Below, one piece after another: positions 11,435-23,058 of a stretch of DNA of 64,000 bases. The notes below the pieces were generated by a model that saw nothing but the letters and a program-made list of their open reading frames with translations, searched no databases and was not told where the DNA came from. This stretch comes from Colletotrichum lupini (Eukaryota; Ascomycota; Sordariomycetes; Glomerellales; Glomerellaceae), in contig NC_064680.1 of NCBI RefSeq assembly GCF_023278565.1, forward strand, positions 4,836,001 to 4,900,000. The letters are read 5' to 3'. Each line of letters opens with the position of its first letter. Position 1 is the stretch's first letter. The position numbers and the translations under genes are program-made.

Positions 11435-12960
11435 ACCTCCCTATAAAGGTAGTAAGGGTAACTATATTAATATAACTATTCTTACTATCCTCTCTAACCT
11501 AAGCTCTAGTTTAAGATTTTTAAGAATAAAAATACTACTATAACCTGTACTTATTTAGAACTACTATATTACTTATTTAAGATTTATAAATCTTAAATTA
11601 GTTAATAATATAAGCTTTTATAAATTTTAAATAAATAAGGCTTCTTCTTATTATATACTTAAAATATATAAAAAGTAAATTATAATAACGTCTACTTAAC
11701 TACCTTTTCTAACGTAATTATAATAATTTATCGTTACTATAAACTATTTTTTATTAACTCTATTTCCTTTAAATACTTAGCTATATCAACTATTTATTTA
11801 TATAATTCCCTATTATCCTCCCCTTATTAAGAACGCTAAACTAGCTCCTTATTTATTACTAAAATAAGCTCGATATTTAGCTCTAACTTAGCTAACTTAT
11901 CTCTTTTATAAGCTTAGCTAGTATTAACTTATTTTTATTTTTAAATAAATAGCCTCGCTTCTTATTATTTATACCTTAGTTATTATAAATAGTACGGGCT
12001 TAACTAACTAACCGGCTTTTTTTAAATAAAGCTAGTTATAATAAAATAGGCTATATTATATTCTTTAGCTTATTATAGAGGGATATAGTAATCTTAAGGT
12101 CTAGGATCTAGTAATATAGATCTAAGGAAGACGTTTCTTAAAAATATTATTAAGAGTATACTTCTTATTTATTAAAAATAGCTAAATCTAATATTTTAAA
12201 GTAAATTTTATAATAATATAGGATACTTAATTTAATTAAAATAGTATAATTTAAATTATAAAATCCGAGGGGGTTTAAGAATAGCTTCTTACTAAATAGT
12301 ATTACTTTTTTTATAAGCCGGCCTTATATCTTAATTAAAATAAGATATTTAAGGAAAGTATTATTTAAAGTTTATTTAAGTACTTAAAGCGAGTATTTAT
12401 ATACTCCTAGCTTATAAATACCTTATCCTCTATATAAGCTTAGTAAAAGCATAGCTCTTAATTACTAATTATATTTTATATAACGTCGATAAACTAATAT
12501 AAGTAACTAAGACTATTTAAAAAATAACTTTTAATATTATTATTACTTAACTTAGTACTAAAGGTAATATAAGTATTAAAGTTTTAGTATTTTTAAATAA
12601 AATAACGGGCCTATCATGCTTTTAAAAGTAAGTATATTACGTAGAAATATTAGAGGATTAGGCATTAGTTATTAAACTTTTATAGAGCTTAGTCTAAGGT
12701 TTTTTAAAAATATACTTAGTCTTAATAAAAATAATAAGCTTTTATATTATAAGGACCTTATAATATATATAAGGGGGGGGCTTATTAATAAGCGTATTAA
12801 TATAAGCCTTATCCTTATTACTTAGTATAGCTATTACTTATATTAATAATTAATATCCCTTATTATTAAACTTATTACTATTACTATTATAGCTATAGTC
12901 CTTAACCTATTTCTACTTAGTCCTAAGTATAACGTTAAAGTTAATATAGTAAATATAAAG

Positions 12961-14054
12961 TTATTACTAAACGTCTAGGAACTACTCGTTTAATATAGCT
13001 TTTATCTACTTATTATGGTCTATAATAATAACAATAGGGTAACGGACTAAGTATTGATTTATAAGTTAGCGGATATTTATTAAAAGAAACCGGAAACCCT
13101 TTAGTTTTTTATTATTAATAAGGCCGAACGTAGTATTATAAATAGATCTAAAGTAAGTCTATTTAATAACTTAAAAAAGAGGGAGCTTAAAGCGATTAAT
13201 ATTATAAATATTATCGAAATTAATTACCTTAGGGAATCGCTTCTATATTTAGAAATAATAAAAAAAGGTCTAAATAAAGTTAATAAGGCGGTTTAGCTCG
13301 TTATTTACTTATTTTACTATATATAAGATATTTTACTTATTAAATAGCTTAATTAACGCTATAATTAGTAAGTATTTAGTTAGTTCTTTTTAGTTTATAC
13401 GAGCCCTAGTATTATAAATATCTTACTAAATAAATAAGGACTTTAAAAACTACTTTTAAATAATAATACGCATATCCTAAGCCCGAATCCTAACTCGTTA
13501 GCTTATAGTTTTAATAATATCCTTAACTACTTTAATAAGTTTATAATATAAAGGGTATATAAAGGCTTTAAAACTAGGGCTATAATTATATTATTTATAC
13601 TAAGGGTTTAGATAATAATATAATAGCTACTTATCTTCTTCTTAAGTTTTAGTAATAATTTATTATTCATAACCGTATTTTTAAAACTTATATTATTAAA
13701 TACTAGCGCTATATATAGGCCTAGGCTTACTAAACTAATTTTATTAAAAAGTATATTAAATAATTCGGCCTCGAGCTTTATACTTATTTCGTTTTATAAT
13801 ACTAAATTTATTAGCTTTTATAAAGTTATTAACTCGGTTAAAGAGTGTATTATAAGTTTATTCTAGATAACTAGGAATTAGTAAGTTTAGGATTTAGGTT
13901 ATAAAAAGAGAGGAGGATCGGTTACTTAGAGTATAATAAGAGGCTATAGTTCGAAAAAACGCTTTATTTTAAGTGGAGGATAATTATAAGGGTAAATAGG
14001 GTAGTAGGTTAACTTAGGGACCTTATGTTTATTACTATTAACGGATATATTCTT
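12961..14054 (+). pseudogene. M1 internal reading frame, unrecognised protein
   Basis: One + strand frame of about 365 codons is interrupted only by TAA and TAG. Protein-like blocks include K-K-R-E-L-K-A-I-N-I-I-N (near 13170-13205), L-N-K-V-N-K-A-V (near 13275), N-N-N-T-H-I-L-S-P-N-P-N-S-L-A-Y-S-F (near 13465-13520) and G-Y-K-K-R-G-G-S-V-T (near 13895-13930). The same frame can be followed in M2 (about 26155-26930). As it fills the interior of a TIR transposon it may be part of the transposase or a second element protein. I see no SWIM zinc finger or clear DDE signature. Confidence 0.5.
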
Positions 14055-14680
14055 ATTATTAGAATAGTATTATTATTAGTTATTAATTAATCTTAATAAC
14101 CTATTTAATAAGTTAAAGAGTATTACTAAATTATTTTATTATAGGATAAGAAGGTTACTAGGACTATTTATTAAGGAAAGAGGGGTTATATTTTAGAAAA
14201 GGTTATAAGAGGGTAGTCCACTAGGTTTTTATTATTCCCTTAGGAAAATAATAAATAAAATATAATATAAGCTTTATATTAAAATAATCGTTTATAAGAA
14301 GTTATATATTTTATAATATACTAACTAAGAACTTAGTAATAAGGTCGTATTACCCTTTAAGATTACTAATTTTATAAAATTAACTAATATTAGGGTAGCT
14401 ATTTTTCAAAAAAAGGAGATAATAGTAATTAGCTAAATAATAATAAGAGGCCGTAATTAATTAATAATCGTTCTTATAAAAAGGGAAGTCTCTTAATAAG
14501 GGTATTATTTTAAAATTAGTCTTAAGGAACGTCTTTAACTCTAATTATAGAAGCTATTATAAGTAAATGTTATAAGTTAGACTTCAAAGCTTAATAATAT
14601 AACTTAAGTATAAAGGGAGCAAAGGAATAAAGGCTGAGGATACTTTATAAGTATCTAACAGAATTTAACTATACTAACAA

Positions 14681-14772
14681 CTTTTTTTTAAACTAATTAA
14701 AATATAGAATAGCGACGCCCGTATAAGAGCGACGCCCGTATATTAATTTGCGACGCCCGTATATGAATTCCC
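14681..14772 (-). repeat. M1 right terminal inverted repeat
   Basis: On the minus strand it reads GGGAATTCATATACGGGCGT and carries three ATACGGGCGTCGC units, better preserved than in the left repeat. It is followed by TTTCAATT, the right half of the duplication. Confidence 0.88.
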
Positions 14773-15885
14773 TTTCAATTAGCGAGGCTAGGGTACTAAT
14801 CCTTTTTATATTAAGAAGGATAGTATATCATATTTCTATATAAATTACTATAGGCTAGATAAAGTAATTATAAAATATTAATACTTATTACTACTTAATA
14901 ATAAGCTCTTAAATAAGCTTAATAAAGCGAAATAAATCTTAAAAATAAATATTAAAAATACTTATTATCATATTTAAATTTAAAAAGATAACTAATAAAA
15001 AATAGCGTTCTAGAGCTAATATAGTTACTTTAAATATACTATTATACTTTTTAAGTTAATAAACGTACTTATAACGTTCTAAGTATATATTTATTAAACG
15101 CTTCTTAACTTATTAAATACTTATTATATAATATATATAAGCGACTTAATAGTTTATTTAATAATAAAAGAGTAGTATATAAAAAATATTAAAAACGTCC
15201 TCTAATATTAATAATTATCTTAGCCTTTTATTAAACTATTAAAGTACTCGTTTTATTAAGAAAGGGTCGAATTTCTAAGTTATATTACTACTTTAAAAAG
15301 AATCGAAATTAACTTATTATAAGTACGGACGATTACTAACTAAAAGGTACTAGAGTATATTAAGGATATTTAAGTATTTCTAAGGTTTTATAATTTTTAT
15401 TAAGAATTTATCACTAAATACTTAAGTATTATTATATTAATAATAGTATTATTAAAAATAAAAAAGGGGTAAGTAAAGGAATTTTAATAAACTAAGGAAG
15501 TAAATTAAATATTTAATTAGTTAAAAGTTGCTTTTATTTTAATAACTATATTTATATATTAAAACCTATAACGTATTATATAAGTAAAAACCGATGCTTT
15601 AGTTAAAACTATTATAATAATCTTATTATAATGATCTTATTATAATAAGTTAATAAAAAAGTAATAACTTATTACTTATTAGTTTTAAAAGCTCTTAAAT
15701 ATGAAGTAATAATAAGCTATAGGCTAATAAAAATTACTTATTATAATAAAAAGGTTAGAGTACTAAGCTTATTATTTTAGGGCTTTTTATAAAAGTTTAT
15801 AATTCTAACGGATTACCAAGTACTTAAAAAAGTAATTAGTATACTAATATAAGTTTTTTAAAAAAAGCTTACGAAGTAAATATAT
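14773..15885 (+). pseudogene. G2b reverse transcriptase / RNase H remnant
   Basis: This is the continuation of G2b pol after M1. The catalytic box reads Y-I-S-D at 15134-15145, where G2a keeps Y-I-D-D and G2c has Y-I-N-G. Flanking RT blocks match those in the other copies, with RIP-type stops. It ends at the 13-bp duplication of B3 (15873-15885). Confidence 0.75.
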
Positions 15886-16232
15886 TTATTTTAGCATTCT
15901 ACCTTTACTAGCTACTCGGGCGGTTCTTAGTATCCTTTATATAGTATTAATATACGGTATTAATAGATACTTATACTATTTTAGTAAACTATTTTTTTTC
16001 TAAATTTCCTTCCTCCTTTTTGTCTTTCCCTTTTATAAAGTTTAGAACTACGGATTGTTAATAGTAATATTAAGCACCCGACACTATTACTTTATAAGCT
16101 TACTACGTACCTAGCTAAGTTAGCTACCCTTCTAAGTAATAATGGCTTATAATAGTATAGTATTAGAGATACCCTAGTTACTATTATTAAGAATAATGCC
16201 GACCTTTATAAGCTCTTATTACTAATATTTAT

Positions 16233-16409
16233 TTATTTTTTTATTTCTACCTTCACTAGCTACTCGGGCGATTCTCGATATCGATTATACGGTATTAATA
16301 TATAGTAGTAATAGATACTCCTACTGTCTCGACAGACTATTTTTTTTAGATTTTTTAACTTTTTTACTTTCCTTCTTATAAAGTTTATAACTACGGATCA
16401 TTAATAGCG
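16233..16409 (-). mobile_element. Short-form B element nested in B3 (B4)
   Basis: This 177-bp copy is bounded by the perfect 15-bp duplication ATTACTAATATTTAT (16218-16232 and 16410-16424). On the minus strand its 5' end reads CGCTATTAATGATCCGTAG, the same start point as B6 (21880-22054) and B12 (31550-31728). It ends in an A/T-rich tail. Confidence 0.9.
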
Positions 16410-16420
16410 ATTACTAATAT

Positions 16421-16451
16421 TTATTATATATATATATATATATATATATAT
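16421..16451. repeat. (TA)n microsatellite in B3
   Basis: A run of alternating TA lies in the internal part of B. Shorter runs occur at the same place in other copies (20748-20762, 30295-30313, 33526-33543, 35869-35883, 41815-41829), so it belongs to the element. Confidence 0.85.
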
Positions 16452-17155
16452 TCGTTACTTCGTTTCTTTTATTAAAGTTAAAAACGCTTTCCTCGCTATT
16501 TATTACTATCGTATTATTACTATTACTATTTAACTATTTATTTTAAATATATTTTATTAAAATACCAAGACGCTATTAATAACTCGTCGACCCTTAGGGC
16601 TTCTTTAATAACTAGAAGTTCGATTTTATAAGTATTATACTAAATAACCCCGAGCTATAGAGAGACTACTTTAATAAATACTATATTTATAATATTAATT
16701 TATAAAAAACGAACAAATATACTATAATAAGCGTTACCTTTATTAGCGCCTTTTTAATATAATAAAGTATAAATAAGTTTAAACTTAATAATATAATTAA
16801 GAGCTTAGAAAGAGCATAAATAAGCATATTAAATAAGAATATTAATAAAGAGAGGTTATTATTAAATAAGATAAAGGGAGAAAGTAAGGGGTAGTATTTA
16901 GCTATTAAGAAGGTAATTAATATACTACGGCGGCGGGGTTATTAATGTTTAGTAATAGCTACGGCCGGCTATAGTTAGTTATAAAGTTTTGGCTTGCTTA
17001 TAAAGGCGAAGATAGCCCTTAATAAGCCGGACCGGACCCCAAAGGGGAAGTAAATATATAAATTATTAATATTTAATACTAATTTAAAATACTAGCTAAG
17101 GAAAATAAACCTAGCGAATAGTTTATTAAAAAAGTTAAATTATATAAAAAGAGAA

Positions 17156-18806
17156 AGCCCGAGAGGGGCAGACTTATTAACGGGCATCTTTAGGTAAGCC
17201 TACTCATTACTAACTATATACTAAGAATAGAGTAGGTTCTCGTCGAGGTAGTAGTTTATGTATTAATAAGTTTATTTAGTAAATTTGTTTAGTAGATTTA
17301 TTTAGTAGATTTATTTAGTTTCAATAAAGAGTAGCTTTAGGCAATATTAAAAGTAATAAGCATAAAAAAAATCTTTACGAGCTCTAATATTAACTTATTT
17401 AGCCCTTTTTCTAAAAACCTCTATGTCGCTATTAAAGTTTAGAACCTTTGCGATTAAAAAAGGCCGCTTTTAATTATTATAGCTGACTATTATAGCTAAC
17501 TATTATGGCTAACTATTACGGCCGACCTCTATCGTTAACCTTTCTAGCCGGCACTACTACGTAACAAAGAGGGTAGCTTACTTATCCTAAATTAAATAGC
17601 GGTTTTAATATTAAAATTATTATATTACGTTAAGCACGTACTTAAGATATATTACGTATATTATATAGTTAAAAAGTACATTATATAGTGGTTTTTTTCC
17701 GGCTTCATAGGCGCAAAAGATCGACCTTAATAGGATTACGCTTTTAAAAGAAATCACACGATACGGTATACTTTTTGACTATATAATATGCGTAATATGC
17801 CCTAAGCACGTGCTTAACGCAATATAATAATTTTAATACGAAAACTGCTATATAATTCAGGATAGGTAAGGCGGCGGCGCCGGCCAGAAAGGTCGACGGC
17901 AGAGGTCGGCCGTAATAGTTAGCCGCAATAGTCGGCCACAATAGTTAGAGGCGGCCTTCCTCAACCGCAGAGGTTCTCAACTTTAATAATAACGTAGAGG
18001 TTTCTAAAGAAAGGGCTAAATAGGCTAATATCTACTACTTAGAGCTCGCAAAGATTCTTACTATCCTTATCGCTTTTAACATTACCTAAAGCTCTATTTA
18101 AACTAAATAAATCTACTAAACAAATCCACTAAATAAACCTATTAATATATAAACTACTACTCTATTCTTAGTATATAGTTAGTAATTAGTAGGCTAGAAC
18201 TCTCTAAAGATACCTATTAATAAGTCTACCCCTCTCGGGCTAAGCGCCCTCTTTAGCTAGCTTAACGCTATAGCTATCGTAGCTAACGTAAGTACGCCCG
18301 AGGATTAGTAAAGTACTTTTTAATAATACGGAATTTAGCTAAGTAATAGTACGAACGCCGTAAATAGCCGGGCTAGTACGGACGTTAAAATCCGGTATAT
18401 TAATACTAACTTAGAAATTATATTTTATAGAGCTAGAAATCCCTTTAATACGGGCTATATTATAAATATAAGGGAATATATAAGGGGCCCCCTAACCCTT
18501 AATAAGAAGGAGTATATAATATAAGATCTAGCCGCCCACGCGGGCTAGTACTAGGAGGTCTTATATATATTAAAGTAGGTATAGCTCGCCCTCTAGACGG
18601 GCGGGAGAAAGTCGGGAGTTTTAATTAGTAGTTAAGTATAGAGCGCAATATACCTAGTTTTCCCTAATACGTAATACACGGTACGGACCCGGCGGATTGC
18701 TCCGTCGGGGGGAAAAAGTATATTATATTATATAATTTCTTTTAAAAGCGTAATCCTATTAAGGTCGATCTTTTATATTTATAAAGCTAGAAAAGAAACT
18801 ACTATA
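17156..18806 (+). mobile_element. C-family element, 5'-truncated, with C3 nested in it (C2)
   Basis: The outer copy is 17156-17686 plus 18729-18806. It starts inside the family at AGCCCGAGAGGGGCAG and ends at the usual C 3' end. It is flanked by the 15-bp duplication TATATAAAAAGAGAA (17141-17155 and 18807-18821). A 5' truncation joined to a full duplication is the classic product of target-primed reverse transcription. Confidence 0.85.
17687..18712 (-). mobile_element. C-family element, full length, nested in C2 (C3)
   Basis: This minus-strand copy has the 5' end at 18712 (CCCCCCGACGGAGCAATCCG on the minus strand) and the 3' end at 17687. The 16-bp duplication is AAAAAGTACATTATAT (17671-17686), repeated with one C/T change at 18713-18728. 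The first ~300 bp (17687-18010) keep many CpA and TpG, so this part has escaped much of the RIP seen in the rest. It has subfamily (i) of the middle segment. No protein is recognisable. Confidence 0.88.
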
Positions 18807-18831
18807 TATATAAAAAGAGAAGTATTTTATA

Positions 18832-19936
18832 TAATAGTTTTCTTTTCTAGCTTTATAAGCGTAAAAGATCGACCTTAACGGGATTACGCTTTTAAAAGAA
18901 ATTATATAATACGGTATACTTTTTAACTATATAATACGCATAATATACCTTAAGTATGTGCTTAACGTCATATAATAATTTCGATATAAAACCTATTATA
19001 TATTTCGGGATAAGTAAGCTGCCCTCTTTAATCGCAGCGCTAGTTAAAAAAGTTAATAATAAAGGTCGGCTATAAGAATTAGCTATAATAGTCGGCTATA
19101 ATAATTAGAGGCGGCCTTTTTTAATTATAAAAGTTCTAAACTTTAATAGTAACGTAAAGGTTTTTTTAAAAAAAGGGCTAAATAGGCTAATATTTACTAC
19201 TGAAAGCTCGTAAAGATTCTTTCTATCCTTGTTATTTTTAATATTACCTAAAGCTACTCTATTTAAACTAAATAAATTTACTAAATAAATCTAATAAATA
19301 AATTTACTAAATAAACCTATTAATATATAAACTACTACTTTAATAAGAACTTACTCTCTTAGTATATAATTAGTAATTAGTAAGCTTACTTAAAGATACC
19401 CGTTAATAAGTTTACCCCTCTCGGGCTAGGCGCCCTCTTTAACTAGCTCAACGCCATAGCTATTATAACCAATATAGTTATGCTTAAAAAGTAGCGAAGT
19501 ACTTTTTAATAATACGGAATTTAGCTAAGTAATAATGTAAACGCCGTAAATAATTAAATTAATATAAATATTAAGATTTAGTATATCGATACTAATTTAG
19601 AAATTATATTTTATAAAATTAAAAATCCCTTTAATATAAGCTATATTAGAAACGTAAGGGAATATATAAAGAGCCCTTTAATCCTTAGTAAAAAAGAATA
19701 TATAATATAAGATCTAGTTATTTCTATAGGCTAATATTAAGAGGTTTTATATATATTAAAATAAGTATAGCTCGCCCTTTGAATAGGCAGGGGAATGTCG
19801 GGAGTTAATAAAACAAAAATAGTCGAGTTAGTTAACTATAATTTCAATTAGTAGTTAGGTATAGAGCGCAATATACTTAGTTTTCTTTAATACGTAATAT
19901 ACGGTACGGCCCCGGTAGATTGCTCCGTTAGGGGGG
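18832..19936 (-). mobile_element. C-family element, full length (C4)
   Basis: This minus-strand copy has the 14-bp duplication AGAAGTATTTTATA on both sides (18818-18831 and 19937-19950). The 5' end (CCCCCCTAACGGAGCAATC on the minus strand) is at 19936. The middle segment is subfamily (i). It is heavily RIP-mutated. Confidence 0.88.
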
Positions 19937-20407
19937 AGAAGTATTTTATAAAACGTCCTCTTAATACTAACTTAAAGGCTACGTCTTATTAATAAACTAC
20001 CACCCGACGTTTAATAAAAAATAATTAGTTTAAAAAGAAATATTATTAAAGTATATATTTAAGTAGTTAAGGCCCCCCTTCGTAATCCCGGCTAGATATT
20101 AGCTAGTTTTAAAAATAGAAAATCCTCTTTTTTATATTAATAATATATTATAGGGCGTATTAATAGAGTAATAATAGTTATTATTATAATAACTCGAAGT
20201 AAAAAATAAAAAAGTTATTAATAAACACTTATTAACGGTTTAGTATAAGTAAAAAAGAGTTAAATAGAGCTAGGGCTATTATATTAAAATAGTATATTTT
20301 ATATTTTATTATAAAAGAGCTTATAAAGGGTAAAACGGTATTTACTTTTTATTTTTTATTAAAAACTAAAGAGCTTATTAAAGGATTATAAGTTAAAAAC
20401 GAGTTTT

Positions 20408-21441
20408 GCTTTTTTTATTTTTACCTTTGCTAGATACTTAGGCGATTCTTAATATCGGTTATATAGTATTAATATATAGTATTAGTAAATACTTATACTA
20501 TCTCGTTAAACTATTTTTTAAAAGTTTCTACTTTTTTAAACTTTTCCTCTTATAAAGTTTATAATTACGGATTAATAGTAATATTAGGTACCCAACGCTA
20601 CTACCTTATAAGCTACTTACTTAGCTAAGTTTACTACCCTTTAGGTAATGATAGCTTATAGTAGTATAGTATTAGAAATACCCTTATTACCGTTATTAAG
20701 TATAATACCGACCTTATTAATATTTACTACGCTTTTAACTTCGACTTATATATATATATATATTCGTTACCTCGTTTTTTTATTAAAATTAAAAAACGCT
20801 TCCCTCGCTATTTATTATTATTACGCTATTATTATTACTATTATTATTATTACTATTATTATTAAATTATTTACTTTAAATATATACTATTAAAATACTA
20901 AGACGCTAACTTATCGATCTATAGGGATACCTTAAAAGCTATAAGTTCGATCTTATAAGTATTATACTAGAGGACCCCGAACTATAGTAAGGTCGTCTTA
21001 AGGAATACGGATTAGATATTATTAATTTAAAGATTTAAAATACGTATATTAATATAGGTATTACCTTTATTAATACCTAACTAATATAATATAATAACCT
21101 CGAAATACCTAACTAACTCCTAAGTATTATTAATATTTTAAAATCGCTATATAAGAGTAAATTAGGAAGGATCAAAAAGAAAAATCTAATATTATTAAAA
21201 AAAGTAGAAAATAGGGGGTAGTTTTTAGCTATTTAAAGAGTAATTAATATATTACGGTAGCGGGGTTATTAATATTTTAAGTTTAGTTAGTATTAATAAT
21301 TGGTAATAGCTATAGCTAGCTATAGTTAGTTATAAAGTTTATTAAAGTACGTAATAAAGATACTTAATATTAACCTTAATAGACTAGCTTACCCATAAAG
21401 GCGAAGATGGCCCCTAATGAGGCGGACCGGACCCTAAAGGG
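20408..21441 (-). mobile_element. B-family element, full length (B5)
   Basis: This 1034-bp minus-strand copy is flanked by the perfect 14-bp duplication TAAAAACGAGTTTT (20394-20407 and 21442-21455). The 5' end is the CCCTTTAGGGTCCGGTCCGC block on the minus strand, and the 3' tail is T-rich on the + strand. An 81-codon open frame at 20648-20893 is low-complexity Ile/Leu/Tyr and falls in the microsatellite-rich middle, so I do not take it as a gene. Confidence 0.9.
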
Positions 21442-21879
21442 TAAAAACGAGTTTTATATATTATAATTAATAAAAGTTCGTATTTTAATTAGTAAGTTAA
21501 GAGTATATTTATTTAATAAATAGAGTATACTATTTTTTTAAAAAAGACTCATTATTTTTTAAATAGAGTCTTTTTAAATAAAGATCCTTTATTAATACTA
21601 TAATAATTATAAGGTAGGTTATATAAGAGCTACGAAAACTCTTAAGCAATTTAAAAAAAGTTTTATTAAGAAAGTACTTAATAAATACTTAAAAATATAT
21701 TAAGAACTATAAGTATTATTTAAGAATTATAACCTTAAGATATAGGCTATATAAGTAGTAATAGTTATTATTATTACCCTTATATTTATTTTAAAAAATA
21801 TTTATAAACTTTATTACGGGGCTATTACTAAGCGCTCGTAACAATAGCGCTAAGTATAATTATATCTTAATTATTATTT

Positions 21880-22054
21880 TGTTTTGGTATTCTGCCTTTA
21901 CTAGCTGCTCGGGCGATTCTTAATATTAATTATACGGTATTAATATATAGTATTAATAGATACTCCTACTGTCTCAATAGACTGTTTTTTTTGGATTTCC
22001 TACCTTTTTAACTTTCCCTCTTACAAAGTTCACAACCACGGATTATTAACGGCG
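21880..22054 (-). mobile_element. Short-form B element (B6)
   Basis: This 175-bp minus-strand copy is bounded by the 16-bp duplication ATCTTAATTATTATTT (21864-21879 and 22055-22070). The empty site is visible in G2c near 55350-55365. It keeps several CpA and TpG (TCACAACCACGG, TACAAAG), so it is little RIP-mutated and relatively young. Its 5' end is CGCCGTTAATAATCCGTGG. Confidence 0.92.
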
Positions 22055-23058
22055 ATCTTAATTATTATTTATTACATAATAAGGTTTATAAAGTTCTTAC
22101 TTATTATTAAAATGCTTAACGTAATATAGATAATAAATATCTTATACTAAGAGGTTAAATATAAGTTTAGTATATTAAAAAGTATTATTATAAATAAAAA
22201 TAAGCGCTTTATAAGCGTATTTTAAAAAGAGTTTATTAAAGAATAGGTAATACGTTACTAACTATTTATTATATATTACTTATAAATAAATAGCTGAATA
22301 GAGTAGACTTATTAAATATTAAAAAAGTATTTAAGGATCTATACTAAGGGCTTACTAAATAAGTAAGTAGCATAATTAAAAAAGGCCGAGTTGATATATA
22401 ATAATAACTAATATTTTATTATAAAAATATCTCTATATATAGTACTATATAGTTATTATTTTAAATATATTAAATATATATACTTAATTATAAAACTATA
22501 GTCTAGGGGGTTTAAAAAAGAGGTTAGAAAATTAAAAAGATTAGGGCCTAGGCTATACGAGCCTAGGTATAAGCCTCTAAGAACTAAGTAGCTTATTATA
22601 ATAGAAAATATACTTTAAAAGAGTTTAATTATAGAAAGGTTATTAACTTATTAATAAAACATATATAATTTAAAAATAATAAACTAATACCGAGATATAT
22701 TAAAGTAGTAATAGCTAAAAAAGTAAATAAATAGGCTTATTAAGTATATTTATTAAAGTAGTATTAAAGAATATATAATATTTTCTTAGTTTCTTAGTTT
22801 AAATTATAAAGAAATTACTAAACGGTTAGTAATTAAATAGTAAATTTCTTAAAGTTAAAAAATAAGTAAAACGTTTAGGAAGTTAAAGGATTTATTACGA
22901 AGTAAAGTAAAAAAAGAAATTTATAATATCTCGTTAAATAAGCTAAGTAGCTTACTAAGTATAATACGTAAGAGCTTATTAAATATTTTAAAAAAGTAGT
23001 AGAAGTAGTTAAAGAATTTAAATATTATAAAAAAAGGGTATATATAAAATAGGATAAT

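Larger units (their letters stand above)
11343..14772 (+). mobile_element. M1: Mutator-like DNA transposon with long TIRs
   Basis: This 3.4-kb element has ~92-bp terminal inverted repeats and an 8-9 bp duplication (TTTTAATT left, TTTCAATT right). It is inserted in the RT of G2b, and the empty site is visible in G2c near 38620. TIR length, duplication size and total size fit the Mutator-like superfamily, and from memory resemble the Hop element of Fusarium. The interior holds one long + strand frame broken by RIP stops (12961-14054), which I cannot assign to a transposase by eye. Fragments of the same family are at 24084-26936 and 28120-28697. Confidence 0.8.
15886..17046 (-). mobile_element. 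B-family element, full length with nested B4 (B3)
   Basis: It is flanked by GAAGTAAATATAT (15873-15885 and 17047-17059). On the minus strand it starts with the conserved 5' end CCCTTTGGGGTCCGGTCCGG and ends with the TACTCGGG-type tail block in reverse. A second short B copy interrupts it (16233-16409). No protein frame is recognisable. The copy is the size of B5, B17 and B19 once B4 and its duplication are removed. Confidence 0.88.
149..23058 (+). mobile_element. G2b: old, shredded Ty3/Gypsy retrotransposon (host of many insertions)
   Basis: This is the internal part of a G2 Gypsy element, sense on the + strand, lacking both LTRs. It survives as segments 149-1020, 2243-2773, 10874-11070, 11268-11342, 14773-15885, 17047-17155, 18807-18831, 19937-20407, 21442-21879 and 22055-23058. 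These are collinear with the complete copy G2c (34412-62279). Between them lie C1, G2a, B2, M1, B3/B4, C2/C3, C4, B5 and B6, nearly all bounded by target-site duplications, so each interruption is a true insertion. The 5' end is lost next to B1. The 3' end stops at B7 without a matching duplication, so a rearrangement is likely there. It is heavily RIP-mutated and cannot be functional. Confidence 0.85.
19937..23058 (+). pseudogene. G2b RNase H-integrase remnant, interrupted by B5 and B6
   Basis: These are G2b segments 19937-20407, 21442-21879 and 22055-23058, matching 54490-56345 of G2c. The integrase block corresponding to D-R-D-K-x-F-x-S reads N-K-N-K-R-F-I-S-V-F at 22193-22222, so both catalytic-region Asp codons are now Asn (a G-to-A change). 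The following F-x-K-E and Y-x-L blocks are still visible. It ends at 23058, where B7 begins. Confidence 0.7.

Noticed and set aside
17744..17941. 65-codon minus-strand open frame
   Set aside because: It lies in the less mutated end of C3. Other C copies do not keep it open, and no protein motif is seen.
20648..20893. 81-codon plus-strand open frame rich in Ile, Leu and Tyr
   Set aside because: It runs through the TA and trinucleotide-rich middle of B5. The composition reflects the repeats, and the frame is not conserved in other full-length B copies.
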